Assembly (NCBI RefSeq): GCF_900105255.1
Contig: NZ_LT629763.1
Span: 434,001 to 498,000 of the forward strand
Length of the DNA: 64,000 bases
Direction of reading: 5' to 3'
From: Halopseudomonas sabulinigri
Lineage (GTDB): Bacteria > Pseudomonadota > Gammaproteobacteria > Pseudomonadales > Pseudomonadaceae
Shown: positions 55,694 through 63,094 of the stretch, piece after piece
Layout: each line of letters opens with the position of its first letter
Position numbering within the stretch: position 1 is the stretch's first letter
Program-made: the position numbers and the translations under genes
Notes under the pieces: generated by a model
Databases searched by the model: none
What the model saw: the letters and a program-made list of their open reading frames with translations, nothing else
What the model was told of the DNA's origin: nothing

Positions 55694-57187
55694 TCACCCA
55701 TTCTTGGCATTAATCGATAGCTTTTGCTCAAAACCAATCAGCTCATGAACTTGGCTACTGTGCGGGTCATAGACCCATTCATGATCAAAAAGGTTGGTTA
55801 AACGTTGAGTCATAAAGCAATCGCCTACAACTAAGGAATAGAAGCGATTGCCATGAGTACGTTGCTGCTCAATTTGCTGACGTAGCTGCCCCGGCAAGCC
55901 AGCCATGATGAAGTCTGAAATCATCAGTAGATCAGCGTGCTCATAGGCCTCGCTCTGCATCACACTCAACGCATGATCCAATGCCGGTATAGCATCCGTA
56001 CCGCCATGAAAGGACATGGCTAAAAACTTGATCAGTGCCTCCATGCCAAAGTCGTCGCCAAGATCCAGAGTGTCGATGCCGGTGGAAAAGTTAATCAAAT
56101 AGCATGCTCGTTTCTGCTGCCTGGCCTTGCCTGCAATGAACAGCGCAACGGCTTTGGCAACCGTCTCAGGCATACCGCTCATAGAGCCGCTGGTGTCGAC
56201 ACAGATCACCATTGGCCCCTGTTTAGCCGCCTCTTCAACGCTCCGCAGCTCTTCTTTTTGGTGATGTTGCTGCACGTGCTTAATGCCCTGCATGTCAAAA
56301 CACATCAGGCGTGATTCGACGTACTTGAGGTCGAAAAGAAGGGACGTTTCGGGGTCAGCCAGTAGTGCCAACTCGCCGGGCAGAACATGCTCGATATCAC
56401 GCCCCAAGCGAATGCCGATGATCTCTTCCCGCGAATTGATATCTGGTAACTCAAAGTCTTGCGTATAGCGCACCTGGGCTCGCTCAATGCGCTCTGATAA
56501 CTCCAATTGGCGTAGCTTGCCTAGCAAGTCACATAGTGACCGAACACCTGGATCATTGGCCAAGTATGTGGCCCAACGCTCAAAGCGCTTGATCTCTTTT
56601 GCAGACAAACTACCTTGGGAGAGGTCAAGAAAAATACTTGGGTCCAACCCCAGCAAATTCAACTGCTGGTAAAGCTGTTGCAGTAACCGCAGAAATGCTT
56701 CGAGCTCTTCCATGAACTGCCGGCGCAGCATGAATATACGCTCAAGCTCCCACTCTGCCCGTGCCTTATCCAGCGCCTTTTGCCATTCATCTCGCAAAAG
56801 GCGAGCACTCACAGTGCTATCGGCTTGACGTTTTTTCTCAACTTTTTCAGGGGCCGTCGCCGCTGCCAACTCACGCTGCCAAAAAGATTGATTGTTCGGC
56901 AATTTGGCTACACGGCATAGCGCAACATACTCCGCAACAGCTGCTGCCAGTTCTGCACTCGAAACAGGGGGAAACTGGTTCCGGATTTGCCAGTCCGATA
57001 GCTGTTGCTCATATAACGCGAAAGGAAAATCTGCTTTCAGCTCAGCGGCCGAGGCCGATTGCCATAGCCGAATGCTCTCTGCTACGTGGCCTGCGACCGA
57101 ATCAGAGCCCCTTAGTAATGACGAAAATATGTGCTGAACGTTATCACCAACATCTTTAGCAGCGCTGGACAGTGGATCTATCGGCAT
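55694..57187 (-). CDS. viaA: VWA-domain protein ViaA
   Basis: A 497-residue protein whose C-terminal von Willebrand A domain carries the MIDAS motif DTSGSMSG (~330) with later Thr and Asp (FHGGTDAIPAL, LMISDFIM). The N-terminal half is helical and charged. It corresponds in length and order to E. coli ViaA, the partner of RavA; together they act at the membrane on respiratory Fe-S proteins and affect aminoglycoside sensitivity. Its start lies 10 bases inside ravA, so the two are coupled. Confidence 0.88.
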   Translation of the reverse strand: MPIDPLSSAAKDVGDNVQHIFSSLLRGSDSVAGHVAESIRLWQSASAAELKADFPFALYEQQLSDWQIRNQFPPVSSAELAAAVAEYVALCRVAKLPNNQSFWQRELAAATAPEKVEKKRQADSTVSARLLRDEWQKALDKARAEWELERIFMLRRQFMEELEAFLRLLQQLYQQLNLLGLDPSIFLDLSQGSLSAKEIKRFERWATYLANDPGVRSLCDLLGKLRQLELSERIERAQVRYTQDFELPDINSREEIIGIRLGRDIEHVLPGELALLADPETSLLFDLKYVESRLMCFDMQGIKHVQQHHQKEELRSVEEAAKQGPMVICVDTSGSMSGMPETVAKAVALFIAGKARQQKRACYLINFSTGIDTLDLGDDFGMEALIKFLAMSFHGGTDAIPALDHALSVMQSEAYEHADLLMISDFIMAGLPGQLRQQIEQQRTHGNRFYSLVVGDCFMTQRLTNLFDHEWVYDPHSSQVHELIGFEQKLSINAKNG

Positions 57188-58710
57188 AGCTCTTCCAGCC
57201 GCTCGCAGTCCTTGATGCGAAGCTGTAAGTCCTCGATTTGTTTCGCTATACCAAAGACTGCTAGATTGACTTTATCGGCCGGCACAAATGGAGAAGCGAG
57301 TCTTGACTTGTAGCCTTTAAATTTAGCCTCAACCTGCTTGAGTGTACCTTGCAATATCTCTCTCATCTCCATAACTGACTGCGAGAGCGAAGAAACAAGG
57401 CGTGAATTTATATCTTTCTTTTTATCGCCTTTGTGGAACAAAACAGAAGGCGTAATATTGATTTTCTTGTACTTGATGCCACCACTTTTATATTCAAGCC
57501 GACAAGTGCCCTGTCCATCAAACTTGCAGTATATCTCCTCCTCTTCATTTCCTTTTACGTCTACTGGATGAAAGGCGTCAGTCGACTTTAATTTGTCGCT
57601 ATGAATGTATATCTCAAACTCCTCCTGGTGCCGATAATAGTTATCCTCAGGAAGGAAGCTGACTTTTTTCTGGAAGAACTCATTGCCATTAACAGTAACT
57701 GTCTTGTAAACATTTTCCGAATGATAAAGCTCAGTGTGAATTTCCTTATCGAGTTTATCTTTTCGCCTATCCGCTTCAGCGAGATCGATCCCACTATCAA
57801 TCCCCGAAGACTTCACAGCATCCGCAACGATATCCCAGACGGCCTGACGATTCTCTTCATGCGTCCATAGGCAATGCTGCAGCAGTAAGGCGTCACTATG
57901 GTTGGTTTCCTTACGGTCATTAAAGAAGGCTGCCGCCTTCATGAGCATCGCCGCGCGCTGCCAGCGTCGGTCGGAGACATAAACCTTGAGCGTTTCGTAT
58001 TGCTCCTCCAGCTGTTCGCGGATCAAGTGAATGATGGTTAGCGTCTCAGCAGACAGCTTGACCTTATGCGATCGCGCCATCCATTCAGCCCATTCGCTGG
58101 ACTTCACCTGCAGAGCCGAGGGGATATCGATTTCGGCTTCGGTCGGTTTGCTATTAAGTAGCTGATCGAAATGCTGGGCTTCACGAATGGGCCCCACCAT
58201 CAGCCTCACAATAAAGCGGTCGTACAAGGCTTCCAGACCTTGATTGGCATCTGGTGTTTCGTTGGATGCAGCAATCAGAGCCTTGAGTGGGGCTTTTTCA
58301 ATGGCTTCACCATTCCGGAACACATGCTCGTTAATCAACGTCAACAAGGTATTCAAAATGGCGGGGCTGGATTTCCAGATTTCATCGAGGAAGGCGAACT
58401 CGGCCTTAGGTAGGTAATTATCTGTCTTACGAATGTAGTGATCTTCTTTTAGCGCCTTGATGGAGACAGGGCCAAACACCTCTTCAGGTGTGCTGAAGCG
58501 GTTCAGCAGGTACTCGAAATAGGTCGGCTGCTCAAAGGCGCAGGCTATACGGCGAGAAATCAAACTCTTGGCCGTGCCCGGCGGCCCGTACAAAAAAGTA
58601 TTCTGCCCGCAGAGCGCTCCCAACAGAGATACCGCAATGATCTCTTCACGCTCAAACATGCCCTCGCTTACGCTGGCGACCAAATCCCCGATACGCTTTT
58701 GCAAACCCAC
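57178..58710 (-). CDS. ravA: MoxR-type AAA+ ATPase RavA
   Basis: A 510-residue ATPase. Walker A (LYGPPGTAKSLISRRIACAF), the MoxR stretch FEYLLNRFSTPEEVFGPVSIKALKED, Walker B (FAFLDEIWKSSPAILNTLL) and sensor AASNETPDANQGLEALYDRF are very close to E. coli RavA. The C-terminal half differs much more, so its LARA-like part, which in E. coli binds the lysine decarboxylase LdcI, may serve another partner. The start is GTG 58710, six bases after AAGGAG; the TTG at 58716 touches that site. Confidence 0.9.
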   Translation of the reverse strand: MGLQKRIGDLVASVSEGMFEREEIIAVSLLGALCGQNTFLYGPPGTAKSLISRRIACAFEQPTYFEYLLNRFSTPEEVFGPVSIKALKEDHYIRKTDNYLPKAEFAFLDEIWKSSPAILNTLLTLINEHVFRNGEAIEKAPLKALIAASNETPDANQGLEALYDRFIVRLMVGPIREAQHFDQLLNSKPTEAEIDIPSALQVKSSEWAEWMARSHKVKLSAETLTIIHLIREQLEEQYETLKVYVSDRRWQRAAMLMKAAAFFNDRKETNHSDALLLQHCLWTHEENRQAVWDIVADAVKSSGIDSGIDLAEADRRKDKLDKEIHTELYHSENVYKTVTVNGNEFFQKKVSFLPEDNYYRHQEEFEIYIHSDKLKSTDAFHPVDVKGNEEEEIYCKFDGQGTCRLEYKSGGIKYKKINITPSVLFHKGDKKKDINSRLVSSLSQSVMEMREILQGTLKQVEAKFKGYKSRLASPFVPADKVNLAVFGIAKQIEDLQLRIKDCERLEELCR

Positions 58711-58925
58711 ACTCAACTCCTTGAATCCATTCGGCTGTTGACGTCGAGACTATCGAGATTAATCGCGAATGGCCACTTCCTGACTGGCTTTCTCCTCCAA
58801 AATTTGCGTCGGAGACCGAACCAATGCCCGTTTTTGGCCCAGTGACGTCTATTGCGAGCGGCTGAGTTCGGCTAGAAGCGGTCGTGGGTGGCCGCAAAAT
58901 TCCAGGCGCGAGAAGATGATCTGCT

Positions 58926-59720
58926 TCAAAGCGCCAGAGGTTCAACACGTGTCACTGCCACCTTCAGTTCGTACTCATAAAGCTGAATGTTTGGAATTGA
59001 GCACGCTGCCAGCTTGAGGTCCTCGCTAATGTTTCTGCAGATAATGAATCCTCTCACGGATTGATTTGGCTCGGCCAGTTCACGGGTCACCCAGTTCATA
59101 TAACGAAGGGTCTGACCAATCACGCGATCATATCCTTTGCTCACTTTGAGCTCACAAACTACGAACCCGCCGTTACGGTCAACTGCCAAGATATCGATCC
59201 TACGACCACCAGCGTCGTACTCAAGGCCGCGAAGTCCATCTTCATCCACGTATAGGCTGAGCCCCGGTTCTATAATCGAGAGATTCTCGGCTAGATAACG
59301 TTGCAAATCGCGCTCGAGCAGAAATTCGCTGCTTCCGGGATCTGTCGCGGGGTCAGCTTCAAATTCTTCATCACCACAATCTTGGTGATGCTCCATCTGC
59401 CGGGCTGTGTCACCTGCAATCAGCTCCTGGATTGGGGCAGGGTCCTGGCCCGGCACATAGAGCCGAAACTCCTGACTCGCGACCCGAAACAGCAGGTCAT
59501 CCGTACTGTTGGTTGACGGGTGATGTAATCGGCTGGGGTCGTTAGTTGAAGCTTGTACCAAGTGGGCTTTAATGCTTCCTGCTTTTAGCTTTGGGTAATT
59601 CTGAGCGAACCAAGCAACGGCCCTTTCACCAGTGAATACAACTCCTGGCTGTAAATTGAAATCTTTGAGCATGTCCTTGAGCAGTTCGCGAGTAGTTTTA
59701 TCGTAAATCCTACGGCCCAT
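58926..59720 (-). CDS. NucS/DUF91-like PD-(D/E)XK endonuclease
   Basis: A 264-residue protein. The C-terminal half has the nuclease core GGRRIDILAVDRNGGFVVCELKVSKGYDRVIGQTLRYMNWV (Asp, then E-x-K, then Gln), typical of the NucS/DUF91 group, which cuts mismatched or branched DNA. The N-terminal ~100 residues look like a separate DNA-binding domain (TRELLKDMLKDFNLQPGVVFTGERAVAWF). GGAGAC precedes the ATG. A 700-base repeat-bearing intergenic region lies upstream, and ravA follows on the same strand after 216 bases. Confidence 0.82.
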   Translation of the reverse strand: MGRRIYDKTTRELLKDMLKDFNLQPGVVFTGERAVAWFAQNYPKLKAGSIKAHLVQASTNDPSRLHHPSTNSTDDLLFRVASQEFRLYVPGQDPAPIQELIAGDTARQMEHHQDCGDEEFEADPATDPGSSEFLLERDLQRYLAENLSIIEPGLSLYVDEDGLRGLEYDAGGRRIDILAVDRNGGFVVCELKVSKGYDRVIGQTLRYMNWVTRELAEPNQSVRGFIICRNISEDLKLAACSIPNIQLYEYELKVAVTRVEPLAL

Positions 59721-60440
59721 TGGTTTGTCTCCATCCGTGCGTGAGTATACATCTTGCGCTGTTTGGGTAGATCACTACCAGCACTTATGTCTGTTGCTTC
59801 TCGATGCGCTGATTGCACCCGGCGCTTAGCCAGTCTTCTTGAGTTGCCCATATCTTCGTCGACGCTTTCAAGACTGTAGGCAGTTGGTCCTGTTGCCCTC
59901 AAGCCACAATTAGGGAGAGTAAAAAGGTAACAAATTTATATACAGGATATGCCGTCCGCTCCTGGCCGATATCGGCCTGGCGCAATTTCTTCTGGACTAT
60001 AAGCGACCAGCAAAAAGGTGCGACTATCCCGGTGCAACTGCAGCACTCCTCGAAAAGGTGCGACTAAATTTTCCTGACCTTGGGAATAAGGTGCGACTTT
60101 CTGCTCAGCCACCACCAAATGCAGAAAAAGGTGCGACTAATATTCCCGGCGCTCATGAAAAAGGTGCGACAAAGGCGTACCAACCGCAGCATATCGTCAG
60201 AAAGGTGCGACTAAACCTTCTTCGTCCAGAAAAAAGGTGCGACCTGAGTCTGGGCTTGGGCTTTCTGGCAAAAAAAGGTGCGAGTAAACAACTTACACGG
60301 GCGGGTACTCGCAAAAAGGTGCGACTAGACATCTGCCACTGTCCGACCATGACTCAAACAAGAGCTAAGTCCTCATGGCGTCTGCACTCGACGCTGCTTT
60401 CAGACCGGAATCGGACCTCGATGCTTCCCACTCAAAGTGG
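59721..60440. other. Gene-free region containing a repeat array and a palindrome
   Basis: About 720 bases between the NucS-like gene and yedK, both leftward. It holds a 14-bp perfect palindrome GGCCGATATCGGCC (59964-59977) and the nine-copy GGTGCGAC array. Open frames crossing it read the repeat in different frames and are judged non-coding. Confidence 0.7.
60012..60327 (+). repeat. Nine interspersed direct repeats, consensus AAAAAGGTGCGACTAA
   Basis: GGTGCGA starts at 60017, 60057, 60090, 60130, 60163, 60204, 60236, 60277 and 60318, always preceded by an A-rich run and in most copies followed by CTA. Intervals are 40, 33, 40, 33, 41, 32, 41 and 41 bases. The 16-28-base stretches between copies are unrelated to each other. 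A partial copy may lie at 59922. There are no cas genes, and the unit is shorter than CRISPR repeats. It could be an iteron-like replication, partition or regulatory array. Confidence 0.9.
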
Positions 60441-61154
60441 TTACTGAACAGACGTATTTGTCGGGCAGATCAGGCCAGCGCCTTTGTTTTTCACATTCCC
60501 TACGTCCTTGCCAACCTCATACCACTCAAACGACTCCACCGGTTCTGCGTGGCGCCTTGCAAGGTCTTCAGCTCGTTCAGGTGCCAAGCCAGCCTCTAAC
60601 CACTCCCGAGCAATCTCCGGCGGTAGCACGACAGGCATACGATCGTGAATGTCGACCATGCCTTGGTCGCTGGCGCTCGTAACAATGGCAAAGCCGGCGC
60701 TGTCACTCAGTTCCTCATCGGCGCCGCGTGGGAAGTGTCCGATCGCAGCGTAATACATGGGTTCGTCGGTTTTTAGCTTGATGTAGTAAGGCTGTTTGCG
60801 TTTCGCATCATCGAGATCTTTTACCCACTCGTACCAACCGTCCGCTGGCACCAGGCAGCGACCGTGCTTCCATACGCTTGACCAGTATCGGCTGGTCACA
60901 GCGGTTTCCAGTCTCGCATTTATGGCCGGGGGGCGTTTGCCTTTGGCACGGGCCCAGTGCGGAGCGTAGCCCCAAGGTACTGCGCTCACTCTCAAGCCAT
61001 CTTCATCCCAATGCAGAAGCTGAACCCGGGTGGTGGGGGCAACGTTGTACCGGTCAATGGGCTCGTCGTTCGGCTCAAAAGCGAGCGGCGCTTGCCAGTT
61101 CAGCTTCTCTAGGTAGCGCACTTCCGATTGATATTGTGTGAAGCGTCCGCACAT
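60441..61154 (-). CDS. yedK: SRAP-domain abasic-site shield protein (YedK/HMCES)
   Basis: A 237-residue protein with Cys2 after the initiator Met (MCGRFTQ), an active-site Asn (PAINARLET), Glu (PADGWYEW) and His (VDIHDRMPVVL). YedK/HMCES links covalently through Cys2 to abasic sites in single-stranded DNA and protects them during replication. It is divergent from umuD, with a LexA box between, so SOS induction of both is likely. Confidence 0.94.
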   Translation of the reverse strand: MCGRFTQYQSEVRYLEKLNWQAPLAFEPNDEPIDRYNVAPTTRVQLLHWDEDGLRVSAVPWGYAPHWARAKGKRPPAINARLETAVTSRYWSSVWKHGRCLVPADGWYEWVKDLDDAKRKQPYYIKLKTDEPMYYAAIGHFPRGADEELSDSAGFAIVTSASDQGMVDIHDRMPVVLPPEIAREWLEAGLAPERAEDLARRHAEPVESFEWYEVGKDVGNVKNKGAGLICPTNTSVQ

Positions 61155-61213
61155 GGCTGATCCGCCTATCTGGTATTTGCATTTTTCTTTGACCCCGAAC
61201 TCACAATTTTGTT

Positions 61214-61233
61214 TACTGGTTGTATGTACAGTA
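61214..61233. promoter_or_regulatory. LexA (SOS) box
   Basis: TACTG-N10-CAGTA contains the exact CTG-N10-CAG spacing of gammaproteobacterial LexA sites. It lies 20 bases before umuD and about 60 bases from the divergent yedK start. Confidence 0.85.
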
Positions 61234-61252
61234 TTTATCGAGATTAATTGAT

Positions 61253-61690
61253 ATGGACACGGTGACGATTTTGGGCACGCTGTGCAGCTCCGACATTGAG
61301 CTGCCCTTTTTTTCCTCTAAGGTTTCCGCTGGTTTCCCGTCGCCGGCCCAGGATCACATGGAGCAGACGCTTTCGCTGGATGAGCTGCTTGATATCGACG
61401 CGCCTCACACGTACCTCGTGCGCGCAGATGGCGAAAGCATGACGGGAGCGGGAATTCTGGACGGGGATGTACTGGTGGTCAGCCGTGCATTGACAGGCAG
61501 GCATGGTGATGTGGTTATCGCTGCGATCAATGGAGAAACCTTCGTGAAGCGGTTGGTTGTGCGGGGAGAGGAGGTGGTGTTGCAGTCTGAGCATCCCAAC
61601 TACCCACCTCGATACATACTCGAAGGAGACGATTTCATGATCTGGGGCGTGGTGACAGACAGTATCCGCAGGCACCGATGCCATGGCTGA
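61253..61690 (+). CDS. umuD: DNA polymerase V subunit UmuD
   Basis: A 145-residue self-cleaving peptidase S24 protein. The cleavage site is Ala26-Gly27 (SAGFPSPA), with catalytic Ser62 (GESM) and Lys99 (FVKRL). After RecA-stimulated cleavage the UmuD' dimer binds UmuC to form the translesion polymerase. The ATG at 61253 is used; an earlier start would lie in the LexA box. It overlaps umuC by 8 bases. Confidence 0.95.
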   Translation: MDTVTILGTLCSSDIELPFFSSKVSAGFPSPAQDHMEQTLSLDELLDIDAPHTYLVRADGESMTGAGILDGDVLVVSRALTGRHGDVVIAAINGETFVKRLVVRGEEVVLQSEHPNYPPRYILEGDDFMIWGVVTDSIRRHRCHG

Positions 61691-62954
61691 ACCCGTTTTT
61701 GCGCTGATCGACTGCAATAGCTTTTACGCCTCGTGCGAGAGAGTATTTCGCCCCGACCTGAATCGGGTGCCGATTGTGGTCCTTAGCAACAATGATGGTT
61801 GTGTGATCGCCAGAAGTGCCGACGCCAAAGCGTTTGTGAAGATGGGCGAACCCTACCATCAGATACGCGGGACGCTTCAACGCAATGGCGTCCTGGCGTT
61901 CAGCTCGAATTACGCCCTATACGGTGACATCAGCGAGCGGGTGATGACTGTGATAGAAAGTATGGTGCCCGCCCTGGAGGTGTACTCGATCGATGAAGCT
62001 TTCGCGGATATGACCGGGATTGACGATCGCGACAGGCTCGGGCGACGTATCCGTGCACAGGTACTCAAATTAACGGGTATTCCTACCTGTGTGGGAATCG
62101 CTCAGACCAAAACATTAGCCAAGCTTGCGAACCACGCCGCAAAGCGTTGGCAAAAGCATTACGGCGGCGTGATGGATATTTGCGACCCCGAGCGCCGAGA
62201 CAAAGTATTGAAAGCGCTGCCAGTCAATGAAGTGTGGGGTGTGGGCCGACGGATGAACGAACACCTCACCGTCATGGGCATAAAAACCGCATGGGACCTG
62301 GCACAAGCTGACGCCTGGACGCTACGCAAGCAGTTCTCGGTTGTAGTTGAGAAAACGGCCCGTGAACTACGCGGTATTTCCTGTCTGGCTTTGGAGGAGG
62401 CGGCGCCGCCGAAGCAGGAAATTTGCAGTAGCCGCGCTTTCGGTGAGCGCTTATATGAAATCGAGCCTATCAGGGAAGCAGTTGCGACTTACGCCGCTCG
62501 CGCATGCGAAAAGCTAAGAGCTCAGGGCTCGCTGTGTAAACGCATTCGGGTAGCGATCCGGACCGGCATGTTCAACCCTGACGAAGCGAAGTTCGCAAAG
62601 GGTATCGTATGTGAGTTGCCGTACCCCTCAGACGATACCCGTTTGATCATCCGCGCTGCGCTGCAGGGATTGGAGGCGATATTCCGCCTTGGTCACGCAT
62701 ACGCAAAGGCAGAGGTCATGCTTCTGGACCTCCGACAGCAGGGTGAGTTTACCGACGATTTATTCGCAGAGCTTCAGCCCGCCGCGGCTGAAAAAGTCAT
62801 GAGCGTATTGGATGAGATAAATGGCCGGTGGGGTAGGGGTACGCTACGTCCCGCTCGGGTGCCGATTGCGCCTGGCTGGGGAATGAAACGAGAGCTAAAA
62901 AGCCCGAGCTATACGACCAGATGGGGTCAGATTTGGAGTGCGCGGTGTAGGTGA
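61683..62954 (+). CDS. umuC: DNA polymerase V catalytic subunit UmuC
   Basis: A 423-residue Y-family polymerase, the usual UmuC length. The catalytic residues are visible in [17 protein letters not shown] (first Asp) and [13 protein letters not shown] (Asp-Glu). HhH, little-finger and C-terminal UmuC regions follow. It copies past lesions at the cost of mutations. It overlaps umuD, making a standard umuDC operon under the LexA box. Confidence 0.95.
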   Translation: MAEPVFALIDCNSFYASCERVFRPDLNRVPIVVLSNNDGCVIARSADAKAFVKMGEPYHQIRGTLQRNGVLAFSSNYALYGDISERVMTVIESMVPALEVYSIDEAFADMTGIDDRDRLGRRIRAQVLKLTGIPTCVGIAQTKTLAKLANHAAKRWQKHYGGVMDICDPERRDKVLKALPVNEVWGVGRRMNEHLTVMGIKTAWDLAQADAWTLRKQFSVVVEKTARELRGISCLALEEAAPPKQEICSSRAFGERLYEIEPIREAVATYAARACEKLRAQGSLCKRIRVAIRTGMFNPDEAKFAKGIVCELPYPSDDTRLIIRAALQGLEAIFRLGHAYAKAEVMLLDLRQQGEFTDDLFAELQPAAAEKVMSVLDEINGRWGRGTLRPARVPIAPGWGMKRELKSPSYTTRWGQIWSARCR

Positions 62955-62970
62955 GCTGGTCGGTTTGGAT

Positions 62971-62998
62971 TGCCGGCTAGCGGCCAAAAGTGGCCGTT
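62971..62998. repeat. Diverged relative of the 51-bp repeat
   Basis: GCTAGCGGCCAAAAGTGGCCGTT resembles the GCTATCGGCAAAATGCGGTCATC part of the left inverted repeat, and itself folds (CGGCCAAAAGTGGCCG). It lies just after umuC. Homology is by eye. Confidence 0.4.
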
Positions 62999-63094
62999 AA
63001 AGACTCTATACAAAAACTGGACAGCTCACTTGATGTCTATTAGAGATCTATTGCCGTAGTATCCATGACGTATAAATCACACTCAGGGAAGCGT

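Noticed and set aside
55694..58710. Reading the MoxR-VWA pair as a dedicated defence system
   Set aside because: The sequence is too close to RavA-ViaA, a known chaperone pair; a defence role is kept only as a question in the findings.
60012..60327. CRISPR array
   Set aside because: The repeat core is only about 14-16 bases and varies at both ends, intervals are 32-41 bases, and no cas gene is present.
59936..60350. Two leftward short frames across the array
   Set aside because: They also read the repeats in mixed frames (VAPF, SRTFL, RSHLF), as expected from non-coding sequence.
60058..60447. Rightward 129-codon frame across the repeat array
   Set aside because: It reads the repeat in different frames (KVRL, EKGAT), has no ribosome-binding site and starts at GTG inside a repeat.
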